Of a stretch of DNA of 64,000 nucleotides, positions 1-9,052 are shown in pieces. The notes under the pieces are model-generated. The model saw only the letters and a program-made list of their open reading frames with translations. It made no database searches and was not told where the DNA came from. Position 1 is the first letter of the stretch. Each line of letters opens with the position of its first letter. A program made the translations under genes and the position numbers. This DNA is from Rhodospirillaceae bacterium (GTDB lineage Bacteria > Pseudomonadota > Alphaproteobacteria > Rhodospirillales > Rhodospirillaceae), in assembly GCA_029245025.1 (NCBI GenBank), contig JAQWQC010000027.1, positions 30,661-94,660 on the forward strand. Reading direction: 5' to 3'.

Positions 1-135
1 CTACCGAGTAAAGAATTTGGCTTAATTCCACCTAAGTTGGTGCCAAAATCAATTATCTAAACCATTGTAATAAACAGAAAAATAAGTTGTCATCGTTATT
101 GCTAATCTATTCAATCTTGTGAGTGGCACCAAAAA

Positions 136-437
136 AAGCTTTTCACCGTCAATAATGATGACAAAAAGATAGTCGACAAGCGAGTCCTCCTACTCATCAC
201 CCAGCAAGAGTTGAATCTCGCGATTGATGGTCGCGGACTATTCGTTACAAATGTACAGGCAGGAGGTTCTGGAGATTGGCAAATCACCTGTGCCGGCGGT
301 ATCGCTTAGATCGTCGTGGGGCTTTGGAGCAGTCGGGCGTTGACTTGGCAGATCAGTTCACGAAGGCGATTGTGACTTAACGAGCTTATTCAAATTCTGC
401 GACTGTGCTCAGAACTGCTGACGAAATGACACAGTAG
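136..437 (+). pseudogene. decayed flagellar hook protein (FlgE-like) remnant
   Basis: Two hook-protein signatures survive in different frames. At 202-309 the reading QQELNLAIDGRGLFVTN resembles the N-terminal 'LAIDGxGFF' region of FlgE/FlgF/FlgG proteins and ends at TAG 307-309. At 324-437 another frame reads LEQSGVDLADQFTKAIVT, a TAA stop (378-380), then RAYSNSATVLRTADEM and TAG. This matches the conserved flagellar-hook C-terminus, where the stop replaces the usual Gln codon (CAA to TAA). The middle of the gene is missing. Part of the upstream sequence (about 136-200) is open in the first frame but not diagnostic. I read it as a degraded gene; the assignment rests on remembered family motifs. 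Bases 1-135 show nothing I recognise. Confidence 0.72.
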
Positions 438-475
438 GCAAGAGATCTTAAGCAAGCATGTTCTAGTCGATTAGG

Positions 476-1033
476 TTAAGTCTGTCTCATCAAGAGTTTT
501 TCTTTAAAGACCTCGTGCACAGATACTCCAGCTGTGGATGCGATTTCATGCACACTCATGCGTGTTTCTCTTAGAAGAACGCGTATGAAATCGGGCCTAG
601 AGCGCCAGGAGCCGGACCCGGCACGTCGCGTAATGGGTGCTTTCTTGGAATTTTTTTCCTCGTCATCAAGTTGTAGCCCGCGTTTTACTGCGTCTGCCAT
701 CGCTTGATCATGGTGACGCTTTTCTGCAGCAAGACGCTCGCTTTCAGAACGGTATTTTTGATTGGGCTTTGACGTTCGTAGCGTGTCACCGAAGCCCCAC
801 TCTGCGTCTTTTTTCTTGGGTTTTTGTCGGTTACGCGCAGCTCTTTTGTAATCTTTCGGTGGATCGGCCATTCCGGCTGCTTCGTGTAGACTCATGCCGC
901 GTGATTGCGCTAATCGCGTCGCTGCAGCCAGAGCTGCCTCTTTCTCACCCTCATAAGTGGTTGAGTTGGCAACTTCCAATAGCTTGCGAAATCTATCGCG
1001 TTCGCGTTCGGTCAGGTTTTGTGTGGTTGTCAT
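476..1033 (-). CDS. DUF2786-like hypothetical protein
   Basis: 185-residue basic, soluble protein. Residues about 8-50 (ERDRFRKLLEVAN, then EKEAALAAATRLAQ and RGMSLHEAA) resemble the short DUF2786 helical module (a KLL..A segment, then E.EAA.A...L) often found on phage or plasmid-related and regulatory proteins. The middle is rich in Lys/Arg/Gln and likely disordered. The C-terminus (RVLLRETRMSVHEIASTAGVSVHEV) looks like a helix-turn-helix of the kind that reads DNA. No signal peptide or membrane segment. It lies 17 bases downstream of the DsbA-like gene on the same strand, so it may be co-transcribed. Function unknown; a nucleic-acid-binding role is an inference. Confidence 0.7.
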   Translation of the reverse strand: MTTTQNLTERERDRFRKLLEVANSTTYEGEKEAALAAATRLAQSRGMSLHEAAGMADPPKDYKRAARNRQKPKKKDAEWGFGDTLRTSKPNQKYRSESERLAAEKRHHDQAMADAVKRGLQLDDEEKNSKKAPITRRAGSGSWRSRPDFIRVLLRETRMSVHEIASTAGVSVHEVFKEKLLMRQT

Positions 1034-1050
1034 GCTAACTCTGTCGCTTG

Positions 1051-1833
1051 CTAGCCGCGTGATTTTTCTTGTTCAATCAATTGATCAAACTGCTCGCGCG
1101 ACACTGCTCCAGGCACGAGTGAGTCACCTACAATAAAAGCTGGAGTGCCGTTGATCTCGAGTTGTTGTGCTATAGCTCGGTTTCTATCAATAATTTCTTC
1201 GATACTAGGGTCTTTCATATCCGCTTTAAGTTGATCTACGTCCAAGCCAACTCCACGGGCCAATGTCATTATTACTGATTCGTTGAGAGCGCCGCGATGG
1301 GTGAGCATCGCTTGATGAAACGGCCCATACATATTTTGGTTGCGGGACGCGAGTGCTGCCTTTGAAGCTACTACTGAGTTCGGTCCAAGAATGGGAAACT
1401 CGATAAGCACCAATCGAAGTTCTTTGTCGTCTTGAATTGTATCGAGGACAGTTTCGAACATCGACTTGCAGTAACCACAATTGTAGTCGAAGAACTCGAC
1501 TACTGTAACGTTGCCGTCCGGGTTCCCTATCACTGTGTTTTCGGGTGGGTTGCGGAGAGCCGGTTGAAGCTGTGCGATATTTGCTCTCTGCCTGTCACTC
1601 TTAGCTGTATCTTGCTTAGCTTGAAGTAGAGTTATTGCTTCGGCAATAATTTCTGGATTCTCAAGAATGTACTCACGCACCAACCCTTTAATTTGTTGGG
1701 TTTCTGACGCCGAGAAATTTTCATCATCGGCAAATGCTGAGGTATGCAAAAGGGCTCCGATGATGACCGCGAAACCGCCTAAATGCCGTGCCACCGCTCT
1801 ACTGGACATGTGCCGTGAAAGGATTAGGTTCAT
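1051..1833 (-). CDS. periplasmic DsbA/Com1-family thiol:disulfide oxidoreductase
   Basis: 260 residues. A hydrophobic signal segment (about 18-35, ending SAFA before DDENF) predicts export. A helical stretch follows, then a thioredoxin fold with active site CGYC (within FFDYNCGYCKSM) and a cis-proline motif NGTPAFIVGD near residue 230. This matches the Com1/ScsC/BcfH-type DsbA proteins common in alphaproteobacteria, with their N-terminal extension. It probably forms or isomerises disulfides in exported proteins. An internal Met nine residues in (MSSRAVARHL) is an alternative start. It is separated by about 95 bases from the M48 protease gene upstream on the same strand. Confidence 0.88.
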   Translation of the reverse strand: MNLILSRHMSSRAVARHLGGFAVIIGALLHTSAFADDENFSASETQQIKGLVREYILENPEIIAEAITLLQAKQDTAKSDRQRANIAQLQPALRNPPENTVIGNPDGNVTVVEFFDYNCGYCKSMFETVLDTIQDDKELRLVLIEFPILGPNSVVASKAALASRNQNMYGPFHQAMLTHRGALNESVIMTLARGVGLDVDQLKADMKDPSIEEIIDRNRAIAQQLEINGTPAFIVGDSLVPGAVSREQFDQLIEQEKSRG

Positions 1834-1928
1834 GGGAAAAATCCTGAATTCATCGTTATTCGCGTTGGTATGGAGTTTTGCGCCGCTTAAGTCCAGTGGG
1901 TTTATATAAATGAGGACTAGTGCTGCCT

Positions 1929-3302
1929 TTATCTCCGTCGATTTCTCTGATCTTCAATGTAATTGCGGGCTACGGTTTTGAGGTCTTGAAGCCGAACCCA
2001 GATAGGGGTTCCGGTAGGTAGTTCTTCTTCAGCTTTGAGGGTAAAGCGAACAACATCTCCGAATTGCCCCAATAAAAGAGCTCGTTCCGCGGCAGCATAA
2101 GCAGACATGCCAAGCTGGTTATTAATGGCATATGATTTTGCTGATAAATTCCAGGCAAAAATGTCGTTAGGGTCTACCTGGAGTGCGATCCTCAGGGCAT
2201 CTTGAGTTTCTTGAGTAAACGCTGGGTCGCCGGACTCCACCATGGCATGAGCCTGAGCAACCAATATGAGTGGCGCGAACGGCAATAAGCGTGTGGCTTC
2301 TTTATAGGCGGTAATTGCCTCTGGGATTCGGCCATTTTCTAAGAGCATTTGCCCCTTCAGTTCCCAGAAGTAGGGGTCGTCAGGATCTTCTTCTATGAGC
2401 CCATCAATAAGGGGGACGGACAAGTCGAGACGTCCGCGTCGATAATGCGCGACAGATCGAGCATAACGTGCGGGTAGGCTAACATCCGATTCCGGGTATT
2501 TCTGAAGTGTCGATTTTTGTGGCTTCAGAAATGAGTACAGTTTTGCGACCATGCGTCGATGTTTTTCCTCCAACTCCTCGTTTGGAGCAATCTCGGAGTA
2601 AGACGACTGATCAATGTGGGCCCGAATAGACGTCATGCGGTTTCGTGTCAGGGGGTGCGTTCGCACATAGGGGTCTTGGCGGTCTGTAATCAGCAGTTCC
2701 TGACCCGAAATTCGTTCAAAGAATTTGTACAATCCTTCAGCAGACTGTTCCGTTTGGTCTAGTGCCTTTAAGGCAAATTGATCTGCAGAAGATTCTTGTC
2801 CCCGGCTGAAGGCTAAAACTTGTCTTTGTGCTGTGCCCTGTCCGCCAAGAGCAACTGCCATCCCCAAGTCGGCGTTGCCGGTTGCCACACCCGCCGCTAC
2901 TCCAAGGAGTGTAGTAAGCAGGGTTGTGCGAAGCGCAGCCTCCATTTGGTCGCTGAATGTGACAGTGTGTCCGCCAACCAGATGCCCGGTCTCGTGAGCA
3001 ATAACTCCAATAATTTCCGATGAACTGTTTGCCGCCATCAATGTCCCAGTATTCAGGAACATGCGGTTTCCTGTAGTGACGAAGGCGTTAAGAGAGTTAT
3101 CAGCGATTATGCGTATTGTTACAGATTTAGGCGGAAGCCCTGCTGTCTCGAGAATAGGGTTCGCATAGGCTTGGATCGTTTGTTCGATTTCGGTGTCCCG
3201 GATCAACCCAAATCCTTGAGCCATGGCAACCTGGCTTTGTAACGGAAGCGCGATCGCCGCGAACCAAAAGAATAAGTTTTGAATTTTGTTTAACTGATTC
3301 AC
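1929..3302 (-). CDS. exported M48 metalloprotease with TPR repeats (BepA/YfgC-like)
   Basis: 457 residues. Signal peptide at 1-29 (cleavage after VAMAQ). Peptidase M48 domain with the zinc motif HETGH at about residues 103-107 (HExxH) and a downstream Glu in RGQESSADQFA as third ligand. The C-terminal half carries tetratricopeptide-like helices (for example YFWELKGQMLLENGRIPEAITAYKEA region, about 310-345). This domain order is that of BepA/LoiP-type periplasmic proteases, which maintain outer-membrane protein assembly. The neighbouring DsbA-like gene fits a periplasmic quality-control pair. It is transcribed away from the GGT-like gene, with about 100 bases between them for divergent promoters. 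Confidence 0.92.
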   Translation of the reverse strand: MNQLNKIQNLFFWFAAIALPLQSQVAMAQGFGLIRDTEIEQTIQAYANPILETAGLPPKSVTIRIIADNSLNAFVTTGNRMFLNTGTLMAANSSSEIIGVIAHETGHLVGGHTVTFSDQMEAALRTTLLTTLLGVAAGVATGNADLGMAVALGGQGTAQRQVLAFSRGQESSADQFALKALDQTEQSAEGLYKFFERISGQELLITDRQDPYVRTHPLTRNRMTSIRAHIDQSSYSEIAPNEELEEKHRRMVAKLYSFLKPQKSTLQKYPESDVSLPARYARSVAHYRRGRLDLSVPLIDGLIEEDPDDPYFWELKGQMLLENGRIPEAITAYKEATRLLPFAPLILVAQAHAMVESGDPAFTQETQDALRIALQVDPNDIFAWNLSAKSYAINNQLGMSAYAAAERALLLGQFGDVVRFTLKAEEELPTGTPIWVRLQDLKTVARNYIEDQRNRRR

Positions 3303-3406
3303 TGTTCTGAAGTGCCTTTAGGAGATTAGTATCGATCGTAGGGAAGGCGGCTAGTCTGATCTTCATAGGATACGTCAATACCAATGGTCTACCTAGGGAA
3401 TCGTAA

Positions 3407-4714
3407 GTGAGAATGTGGCGTAACGATGGTCGGCGTATTTTGGTAAACGCCGTTTTTTTGGTTGGGTTCGGAACCCTGCTGGCCGCTTGCGAAGTAGTTG
3501 TACACGCAGATTTTGTAGGCTACCCATCGAAATCGAGAAGCGGCGGGCTAATAGTTGCAGATGAGCCGCAAGCCGTTCTAATCGCTCAAGAAATCATAGA
3601 AAACGGTGGGTCTGCGGCCGACGCTGCCGTGGCGCTTGGATTTGGATTGTCTGTGACGCTTCAATCTTCTGCTGGACTTGGTGGGGGCGGTTTGTGCCTA
3701 GTTTATGACTCTGGCCAAGAGCGCGTAAATATTTTGGACTTTAAGCCCATGCCAGCTAAAGGCCGCGAAAAGACCGCAATATGGCATGTAGCAGTTCCAA
3801 CCTTAGTTCGTGGCATGTACGCACTCCATGCAAAGTATGGGGAATTGCCTTGGCAGCAACTTGTCGTACCAGCTGAAAACATGGCTCGTAATGGAATTTA
3901 TGTCAGTCGGGCTTTTGCGAAAGAGCTCTCTAATTCAGCGGCGTCGCTTTCGAATGACCCTATAGCGCTAGATATGTTTATGTCGCGAAATCGTACAACC
4001 CTTGAGGAGGGCGATCGTCTCGTTCTAACAGAATTGTCGGCCATGCTAAGCAGTATCCGCCGAGCTTCGCCCTCAGGTTTCTATGCGGGAGAAGTAGCCA
4101 AATTGATCGCTGCCGAATCTGAGAAAGGGGAAGCTTCTCTGTCGGTTAAAGACCTTAAAGATTATGCTCCTACATGGCGCGAGGCTGAGGCTCTAACTGT
4201 TGGAGGTAAAGAATATTATAGTGCCGCGTATGCTACGAGAAATGAGAACCTGTTCCAAAGTTATGCGTCAGACACAGTGGGCGGAACGGGTTTTGTTGTT
4301 GCTGACTCCGACGGCGACGTTGTTGCATGTGTGCTTACAATGTTGCATCCATTTGGTTTGGGGATCATGCCAAACAAGCTCGGGTTTTTGTTTGCCCCAA
4401 GCCCCGCTGGAAAAACGCGCCCTTTATCACCTCTTGCGATAGCCATATCTGTTGATGGAAAAAGTGGCGGTGTGGAATATGCCGCAGCTTCTCGTGGCAC
4501 TGGTGCTTTTGTGCAGATTGATACCGCATCAAGGAATGCTGGGTTAGCCCTGTCCGGTATTACGTCATTACCTGAGGGCGAAGAGAAAATGATGCGCGGG
4601 CTAGCCAACGCGATGTTTTGCGAAAATGGACTGAAAAAAGGGATAGAACGCTGTGTGATTAAGCGCGATCCTGACGGGCATGGGTTTGGTACAATTGTTC
4701 TTGGGGAGCCGTAG
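3407..4714 (+). CDS. gamma-glutamyltransferase-like lipoprotein, nucleophile position substituted
   Basis: 435 residues. An N-terminal hydrophobic segment ends in the lipobox LAAC (Cys28), predicting a lipoprotein. The body resembles the Ntn-hydrolase gamma-glutamyltransferase family: GGSAADAAVALGFGL, SSAGLGGGG and DGDVVACVLTM are recognisable. In true enzymes the small subunit starts at the first Thr of a TT(H/S/G)F motif; here the equivalent reads GGTGF (Gly293, Thr294), so the normal nucleophile appears to be Gly. Activity is therefore uncertain. GTG start at 3407 has AGGGAA seven bases upstream; ATG at 3413 is an alternative. The aminotransferase gene follows after two bases, indicating an operon. 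Confidence 0.82.
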   Translation: MRMWRNDGRRILVNAVFLVGFGTLLAACEVVVHADFVGYPSKSRSGGLIVADEPQAVLIAQEIIENGGSAADAAVALGFGLSVTLQSSAGLGGGGLCLVYDSGQERVNILDFKPMPAKGREKTAIWHVAVPTLVRGMYALHAKYGELPWQQLVVPAENMARNGIYVSRAFAKELSNSAASLSNDPIALDMFMSRNRTTLEEGDRLVLTELSAMLSSIRRASPSGFYAGEVAKLIAAESEKGEASLSVKDLKDYAPTWREAEALTVGGKEYYSAAYATRNENLFQSYASDTVGGTGFVVADSDGDVVACVLTMLHPFGLGIMPNKLGFLFAPSPAGKTRPLSPLAIAISVDGKSGGVEYAAASRGTGAFVQIDTASRNAGLALSGITSLPEGEEKMMRGLANAMFCENGLKKGIERCVIKRDPDGHGFGTIVLGEP

Positions 4715-4716
4715 GC

Positions 4717-5868
4717 ATGACTTTGAAAGTATCTACGAGAGGTAAGATTCCCCCATTTATAGTTATGGAAGTTATGAAGCGTTCAAATACGCTTGAAGCG
4801 AGCGGTCGTGAGGTTATCCATTTGGAAGTTGGGCAGCCAAGTACGGGGCTACCATCGGGAGCTATTGAACCTGTTCAAAAGCTGATGGGTGATGCATCTC
4901 TCGGGTACACAATTGCGAACGGTATTCCAGAGCTAAGAGAGCGAATCTCCAATCACTACAAGGTACGTTACGGGGTCTCCGTTGATGCTGACTCAATATT
5001 TATTACGACGGGATCGTCAGCAGGTTTCCAGCTTGCTTTCCTATCGGCCTTTGATCCTGGTGATCGAGTGGCTTTGGCATCGCCTGGGTATCCCGCGTAT
5101 CGCCATATTCTGACTTCGTTGGGATTGGAGCCTGTTCTAGTTCAAGTAGGTAGTGATTCAAGGTTTCAGCCAACAGTAAGCCTGCTAGAGAGATTAGGGT
5201 CACCTATTGAGGGGCTTATACTTGCTAGTCCGTCCAATCCAACGGGAACGATCCTGCCTAAAAATGAATTTGAGAAAATAATCGAATATTGTCGGGCTAA
5301 AAGCATTCGTATCATATCGGATGAAATTTATCACGGCATCTCTTACGGTGAGGAAGCGGCGACGGCAGCGAGTGGTGGCGCTCCTGAAATAGTGGTCAAT
5401 AGTTTCTCCAAGTATTTCAGTATGACCGGCTGGCGTATTGGCTGGCTTGTTGTCCCTCCTGAGCTCGCGAGATCGGTAGAGTGCTTAGCTCAAAATCATT
5501 ACATCTCTCCGCCAACAATTTCGCAGTGGGCGGCGGCGCATGTTTTCGATTGTCTGGATGAGCTAAATGCTAATGTTGCTCGCTACGGGATAAACAGAGA
5601 CATTCTCCTCAAAGGCCTTCCGGGCGCCGGGATCGATGATATGGCGCCTTCTGACGGAGCATTTTACTTGTATGCCAACGTATCCAAGTTTACGAACGAC
5701 AGCGTTGAGTATTGTAACAAGCTACTGGATCAGGCGGGTGTAGCGATCACTCCTGGCGTAGACTTCGACCCAGTCAATGGTAATCACTTCATCCGGATTT
5801 CTTTTGCAGGATCGACTGCCAGCATTACAGAAGCCGTTAGAAAAATTGTAGACTGGCAGTTACCGTAG
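4717..5868 (+). CDS. class I/II pyridoxal-phosphate aminotransferase
   Basis: 383 residues, cytoplasmic. Fold-type I aminotransferase: substrate-side ARxxP-like N-terminus is weak (RGKIPPFIV), but GQPSTGLP, the glycine turn YTIANGIPELRERI, SPSNPTGTI, DEIYHGISY and the PLP-lysine motif SFSKYFSMTGWRIGW are all present, in the right order. It resembles the AspC/YfdZ-type group that transfers amino groups between amino acids and 2-oxo acids; the substrate cannot be named. Starts two bases after the GGT-like gene and is presumably translated from the same message. Ends convergently with rne. Confidence 0.92.
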   Translation: MTLKVSTRGKIPPFIVMEVMKRSNTLEASGREVIHLEVGQPSTGLPSGAIEPVQKLMGDASLGYTIANGIPELRERISNHYKVRYGVSVDADSIFITTGSSAGFQLAFLSAFDPGDRVALASPGYPAYRHILTSLGLEPVLVQVGSDSRFQPTVSLLERLGSPIEGLILASPSNPTGTILPKNEFEKIIEYCRAKSIRIISDEIYHGISYGEEAATAASGGAPEIVVNSFSKYFSMTGWRIGWLVVPPELARSVECLAQNHYISPPTISQWAAAHVFDCLDELNANVARYGINRDILLKGLPGAGIDDMAPSDGAFYLYANVSKFTNDSVEYCNKLLDQAGVAITPGVDFDPVNGNHFIRISFAGSTASITEAVRKIVDWQLP

Positions 5869-5886
5869 GTGGGACGCCCAGAGGGC

Positions 5887-8517
5887 TCACGTATCGTTGT
5901 TCCACCATCCTTTGCGCGGCGAGCCCGTTGGCGTGTCGACGGTTGAAGATAGGGGCTTAGTCGTTGTGGACTGAAGCCTGGGCGTTTCCTTTGGTTCACT
6001 GCTAGGTCGTTCCATGCTGGCAGGTGCCGATTCTTTGCTACCGCCTCCTTCTTTTACTGAAGAACGAATTGCTTCTGCACCCTTTTTGAACACATTGAAG
6101 AATCCAGACTTAGACATTGGCGATGGGTCTGGAGCATCTGCGCTACTACTTTCGTCAGAACGTGTCGCGTTTGATGTATCTGAAGCGGAAGAGATAGGCC
6201 CATCACCCTCCTCGGTATTATTTGAATCTTGTTGGTTATCGATCTTAGCTGCCTGATCATCACTATGCTTTCGCCTTCTACGACCGCCTCGGCGTCCTCG
6301 ACGACGCCCTTTACGCTGGGGTTCTTCGCCATCTTCTTGGTCTTTTTGGTCTGTGCCGTCCAAATTCTGGCTATCAGTGTTGCCGTAAATTTGTGAAGAC
6401 GCGTTTTCGTTTCCTTCAGAGCCGCTTTCAATCTTAATGCTGACATCTTCACCTTCGGAGCGCTTTCTTCTTCTTTTTCTTCTACGGCGTTTTTTTTCAC
6501 CTTCTTCGTTGGGGCCGTCTGGCTCATCTTCCAGTTCCGCGGTCTCCTCGCCCCGATCTTGCTCTACAGTTCTAGGATTTTCTACTTTCTTTTGCCCATC
6601 CACTTTCACGCGTTCCATACGAATATCAGGTGGGATCAATTCGCTATCGCCCAGTATGAAGACATTCATATCGTATCGTTTCTGAATGTCTTCTAAGCCA
6701 GCCCGCTTGTAATTTAAAATGTAAAGTGCGACCTCAGTATGGACCGATACAGTTAATTCAGCAGTTCTATGTCGCAGGCCTTCTTCCTCGATTGCTCGAA
6801 GAGTTTGCATTGACGTAGACTCAATAGATCGAACAATGCCCGTTCCCGTGCAAGCCGTGCAAACCGCGAAATTTGCCTCGAGAAGGCTCGGTCTTAGTCG
6901 TTGGCGAGAAAGTTCGAGTAATCCAAAATGACTGATGCGACCAACTTGTATTCGCGCGCGGTCGCTCTTGAGCGCCTCTTTCAATCGCCGCTCAACCGCA
7001 TGATTATTGCGAGCTTCGTCCATATCAATGAAGTCAATGACGACCAAACCGGCAAGGTCCCGTAGTCGAAGTTGCCGAGCAATTTCGTCTGCAGCTTCGA
7101 GGTTAGTTTTCAGAGCCGTTCCTTCGATATGTCTTTCTTTAGTTGATTTTCCAGAGTTTACGTCAATGGCCACGAGAGCCTCGGTTTGTCCGAAAACAAT
7201 CGACCCGCCCGACTTAAGTTGCGTTGTCGGGCTATTCATTGCGTCCAATTGACTTTCAATTTGATAGCGATGGAACAAGGGAATGGACTCATCCTTGTAT
7301 CGCTGGACTTTCTTCGCGTGGCTCGGCGTTAGAGTTCTCATAAACTCTTTAGCTGCTTTGTATCCGTTCTCTCCTTCGACGAGGATTTCTTCGATATCTT
7401 TCGTATAAACGTCTCGGATTGATCGTTTTATTAAGTTTGCTTCTTCGTGGATGAGGGCGGGTGCCCGTGACGCCATCGTAACTTGCCGGATTTGGTTCCA
7501 CGTTCGCTGTAAGTACTCATAATCTCTCTTGATCTCCGCCTTACTTCGCTCTGCACCGGCGGTTCTAAGGATAACCGCCATGTGTTCTGAAATTTTTAGA
7601 TCGGAGACAATCGATTTCAGTCTTCGTCTATCCTTCACATTCGTGATTTTACGCGATACGCCGCCTCCCCGTGCGCTATTTGGCATGAGGACACAATACC
7701 GACCGGCCAGGGATAAGTATGTCGTTAGAGCTGCACCCTTGTTGCCGCGCTCTTCTTTAACGACCTGGATAAGTAAGATTTGCTTCCGTTTGATAACTTC
7801 TTGGATCTTGTATCTACGCGATGCGACGAACTTGCGTCGATGTGCATTCAGATTTTCGTCAGTTTCATCTTCTCCACCAATCTCTTCAACACCAGTTCTG
7901 CCTTTTGGTGCCGGTTCACCAGCATCATCGCTATTAGTGTCTTCTGTTGAGTTCTCAGCTAAAGAGGTTTTGGCAGTGCTGCCCTGGGATACGGAGCGTG
8001 TTTCTATTGAATCTGGCGCGTCGGAGGACTTCGATGAGCCTTCCATCTCAAAGTCAGAATCCTCTGCCTTTACTGAAAGAGGAGGTTGGCTGGAAACCAA
8101 AGCAACGATCTGCTCTGGATTATCCTTGTGTTCTTCGGGAGGGTTTTCTGGATTGCTTTTGGCAGGCTGAGGTTCGTCAGGCGGCCCTGCTTGTCCTGGC
8201 GGCTCATCTTCGGCTTGCATTGAATCGTGATGCTCTTTCGCCTCTTCAATTAGGGCTTCGCGGTCCGCAACAGGAATTTGGTAATAGTCGGGATGTATTT
8301 CGCTAAATGCGAGGAAGCCGTGCCGGTTTCCTCCGTAATCAACGAAGGCCGCTTGTAGTGAAGGCTCAACACGAACAACTTTAGCGAGGTAAATGTTGCC
8401 TTTGTTCTCTTGTTTTGTAGATGTTTCTAGATCGAACCCTTCAAGGCGAGTTCCATCTATCACGACCACCCGGGTCTCCTCGGGGTGGTTCGTGTCCACC
8501 AGCATTCTCTTTACCAT
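5887..8517 (-). CDS. rne: ribonuclease E/G
   Basis: 876 residues. Endoribonuclease that initiates mRNA decay and matures rRNA and tRNA, and scaffolds the degradosome. Visible: an N-terminal S1 RNA-binding domain (KGNIYLAKVVRVEPSLQAA, FVDYGGNRHGFL) interrupted by an acidic Glu/Ser/Pro-rich insert at about 90-225, as in alphaproteobacterial RNase E; the S1 second half (RRKQILLIQVVKEERG region); the DNase I-like catalytic part with VVIDFIDMDE; and the Zn-link CTACTGTG that joins protomers. The C-terminal third is low-complexity with strongly basic tracts (KKRRRRKRRRK; RRRGRRGGRRRR), expected to bind RNA and partners. Preceded by a structured leader. Confidence 0.96.
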   Translation of the reverse strand: MVKRMLVDTNHPEETRVVVIDGTRLEGFDLETSTKQENKGNIYLAKVVRVEPSLQAAFVDYGGNRHGFLAFSEIHPDYYQIPVADREALIEEAKEHHDSMQAEDEPPGQAGPPDEPQPAKSNPENPPEEHKDNPEQIVALVSSQPPLSVKAEDSDFEMEGSSKSSDAPDSIETRSVSQGSTAKTSLAENSTEDTNSDDAGEPAPKGRTGVEEIGGEDETDENLNAHRRKFVASRRYKIQEVIKRKQILLIQVVKEERGNKGAALTTYLSLAGRYCVLMPNSARGGGVSRKITNVKDRRRLKSIVSDLKISEHMAVILRTAGAERSKAEIKRDYEYLQRTWNQIRQVTMASRAPALIHEEANLIKRSIRDVYTKDIEEILVEGENGYKAAKEFMRTLTPSHAKKVQRYKDESIPLFHRYQIESQLDAMNSPTTQLKSGGSIVFGQTEALVAIDVNSGKSTKERHIEGTALKTNLEAADEIARQLRLRDLAGLVVIDFIDMDEARNNHAVERRLKEALKSDRARIQVGRISHFGLLELSRQRLRPSLLEANFAVCTACTGTGIVRSIESTSMQTLRAIEEEGLRHRTAELTVSVHTEVALYILNYKRAGLEDIQKRYDMNVFILGDSELIPPDIRMERVKVDGQKKVENPRTVEQDRGEETAELEDEPDGPNEEGEKKRRRRKRRRKRSEGEDVSIKIESGSEGNENASSQIYGNTDSQNLDGTDQKDQEDGEEPQRKGRRRGRRGGRRRRKHSDDQAAKIDNQQDSNNTEEGDGPISSASDTSNATRSDESSSADAPDPSPMSKSGFFNVFKKGAEAIRSSVKEGGGSKESAPASMERPSSEPKETPRLQSTTTKPLSSTVDTPTGSPRKGWWNNDT

Positions 8518-8589
8518 ACTTAAAATAACTCCAATGGTCCGAGACGGTCAGCTCTGCGCGCAGGCGCCCGCCTCGAATTGATGACAAAT

Positions 8590-8722
8590 TGGAGAACGTG
8601 TGAGTCCCGGCTGGCGACCGCGAGCGTTTCAGGCTCGTGTCGCGGGTAAAAGGACGACTTGATTCAAGATCTCGGGAAATCATAAGAAATAGACGGACCT
8701 CGGTAGGAGTCACACGTTCCAC
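8590..8722 (-). promoter_or_regulatory. structured 5' leader of rne
   Basis: On the rne-sense strand, 8718-8706 pairs with 8607-8595 (AACGTGTGACTCC against its complement) in 12 of 13 positions, closing a domain of about 100 bases. Inside it, 8643-8639 pairs with 8618-8614 and 8637-8633 with 8625-8621 (GCGAC/GTCGC plus CGAGC/GCTCG), with a seven-base loop. The start codon is about 75 bases beyond the closing stem. In gammaproteobacteria the rne leader mediates feedback control by RNase E itself; a comparable role here is inference. The region has no convincing gene. Confidence 0.6.
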
Positions 8723-9052
8723 CTTGAATTAAACTTTGATCGCTGAATTTTCGTTGCCAAAGAAAACCAGCATATTCGAATGTTAGGGATTTATGTCTGA
8801 TTTTGAACTTTACGTGTTCAGCACCCCTACACGCGCCCCAAACGAATACATGAGGTTTATTTCGGTGAGGTTAAACAAACGACCCAACTTGCTAAACTTA
8901 ATGGCTTGGTCACGCGTTCACAATCTTTTCTTCTGCCGACAGTGATTGGGTAGACTGCTATCGCCCAAAAACTATGGGAAAGCTGTACGGATTCAGCAAG
9001 ATTCGCTATATTGTGATCAAATCGAGCCTATTCACACAAGATATAGACCTAT
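8723..9052. other. divergent intergenic region rne / amidase
   Basis: 330 bases between the rne leader and the amidase start. It should hold the promoters for both directions. I see no open reading frame of note, no repeat and no clear consensus promoter with correct spacing. Confidence 0.5.

Noticed and set aside
8441..8722. 93-residue frame over the rne leader
   Set aside because: It runs through the structured leader and into rne in another frame, with no recognisable protein features.
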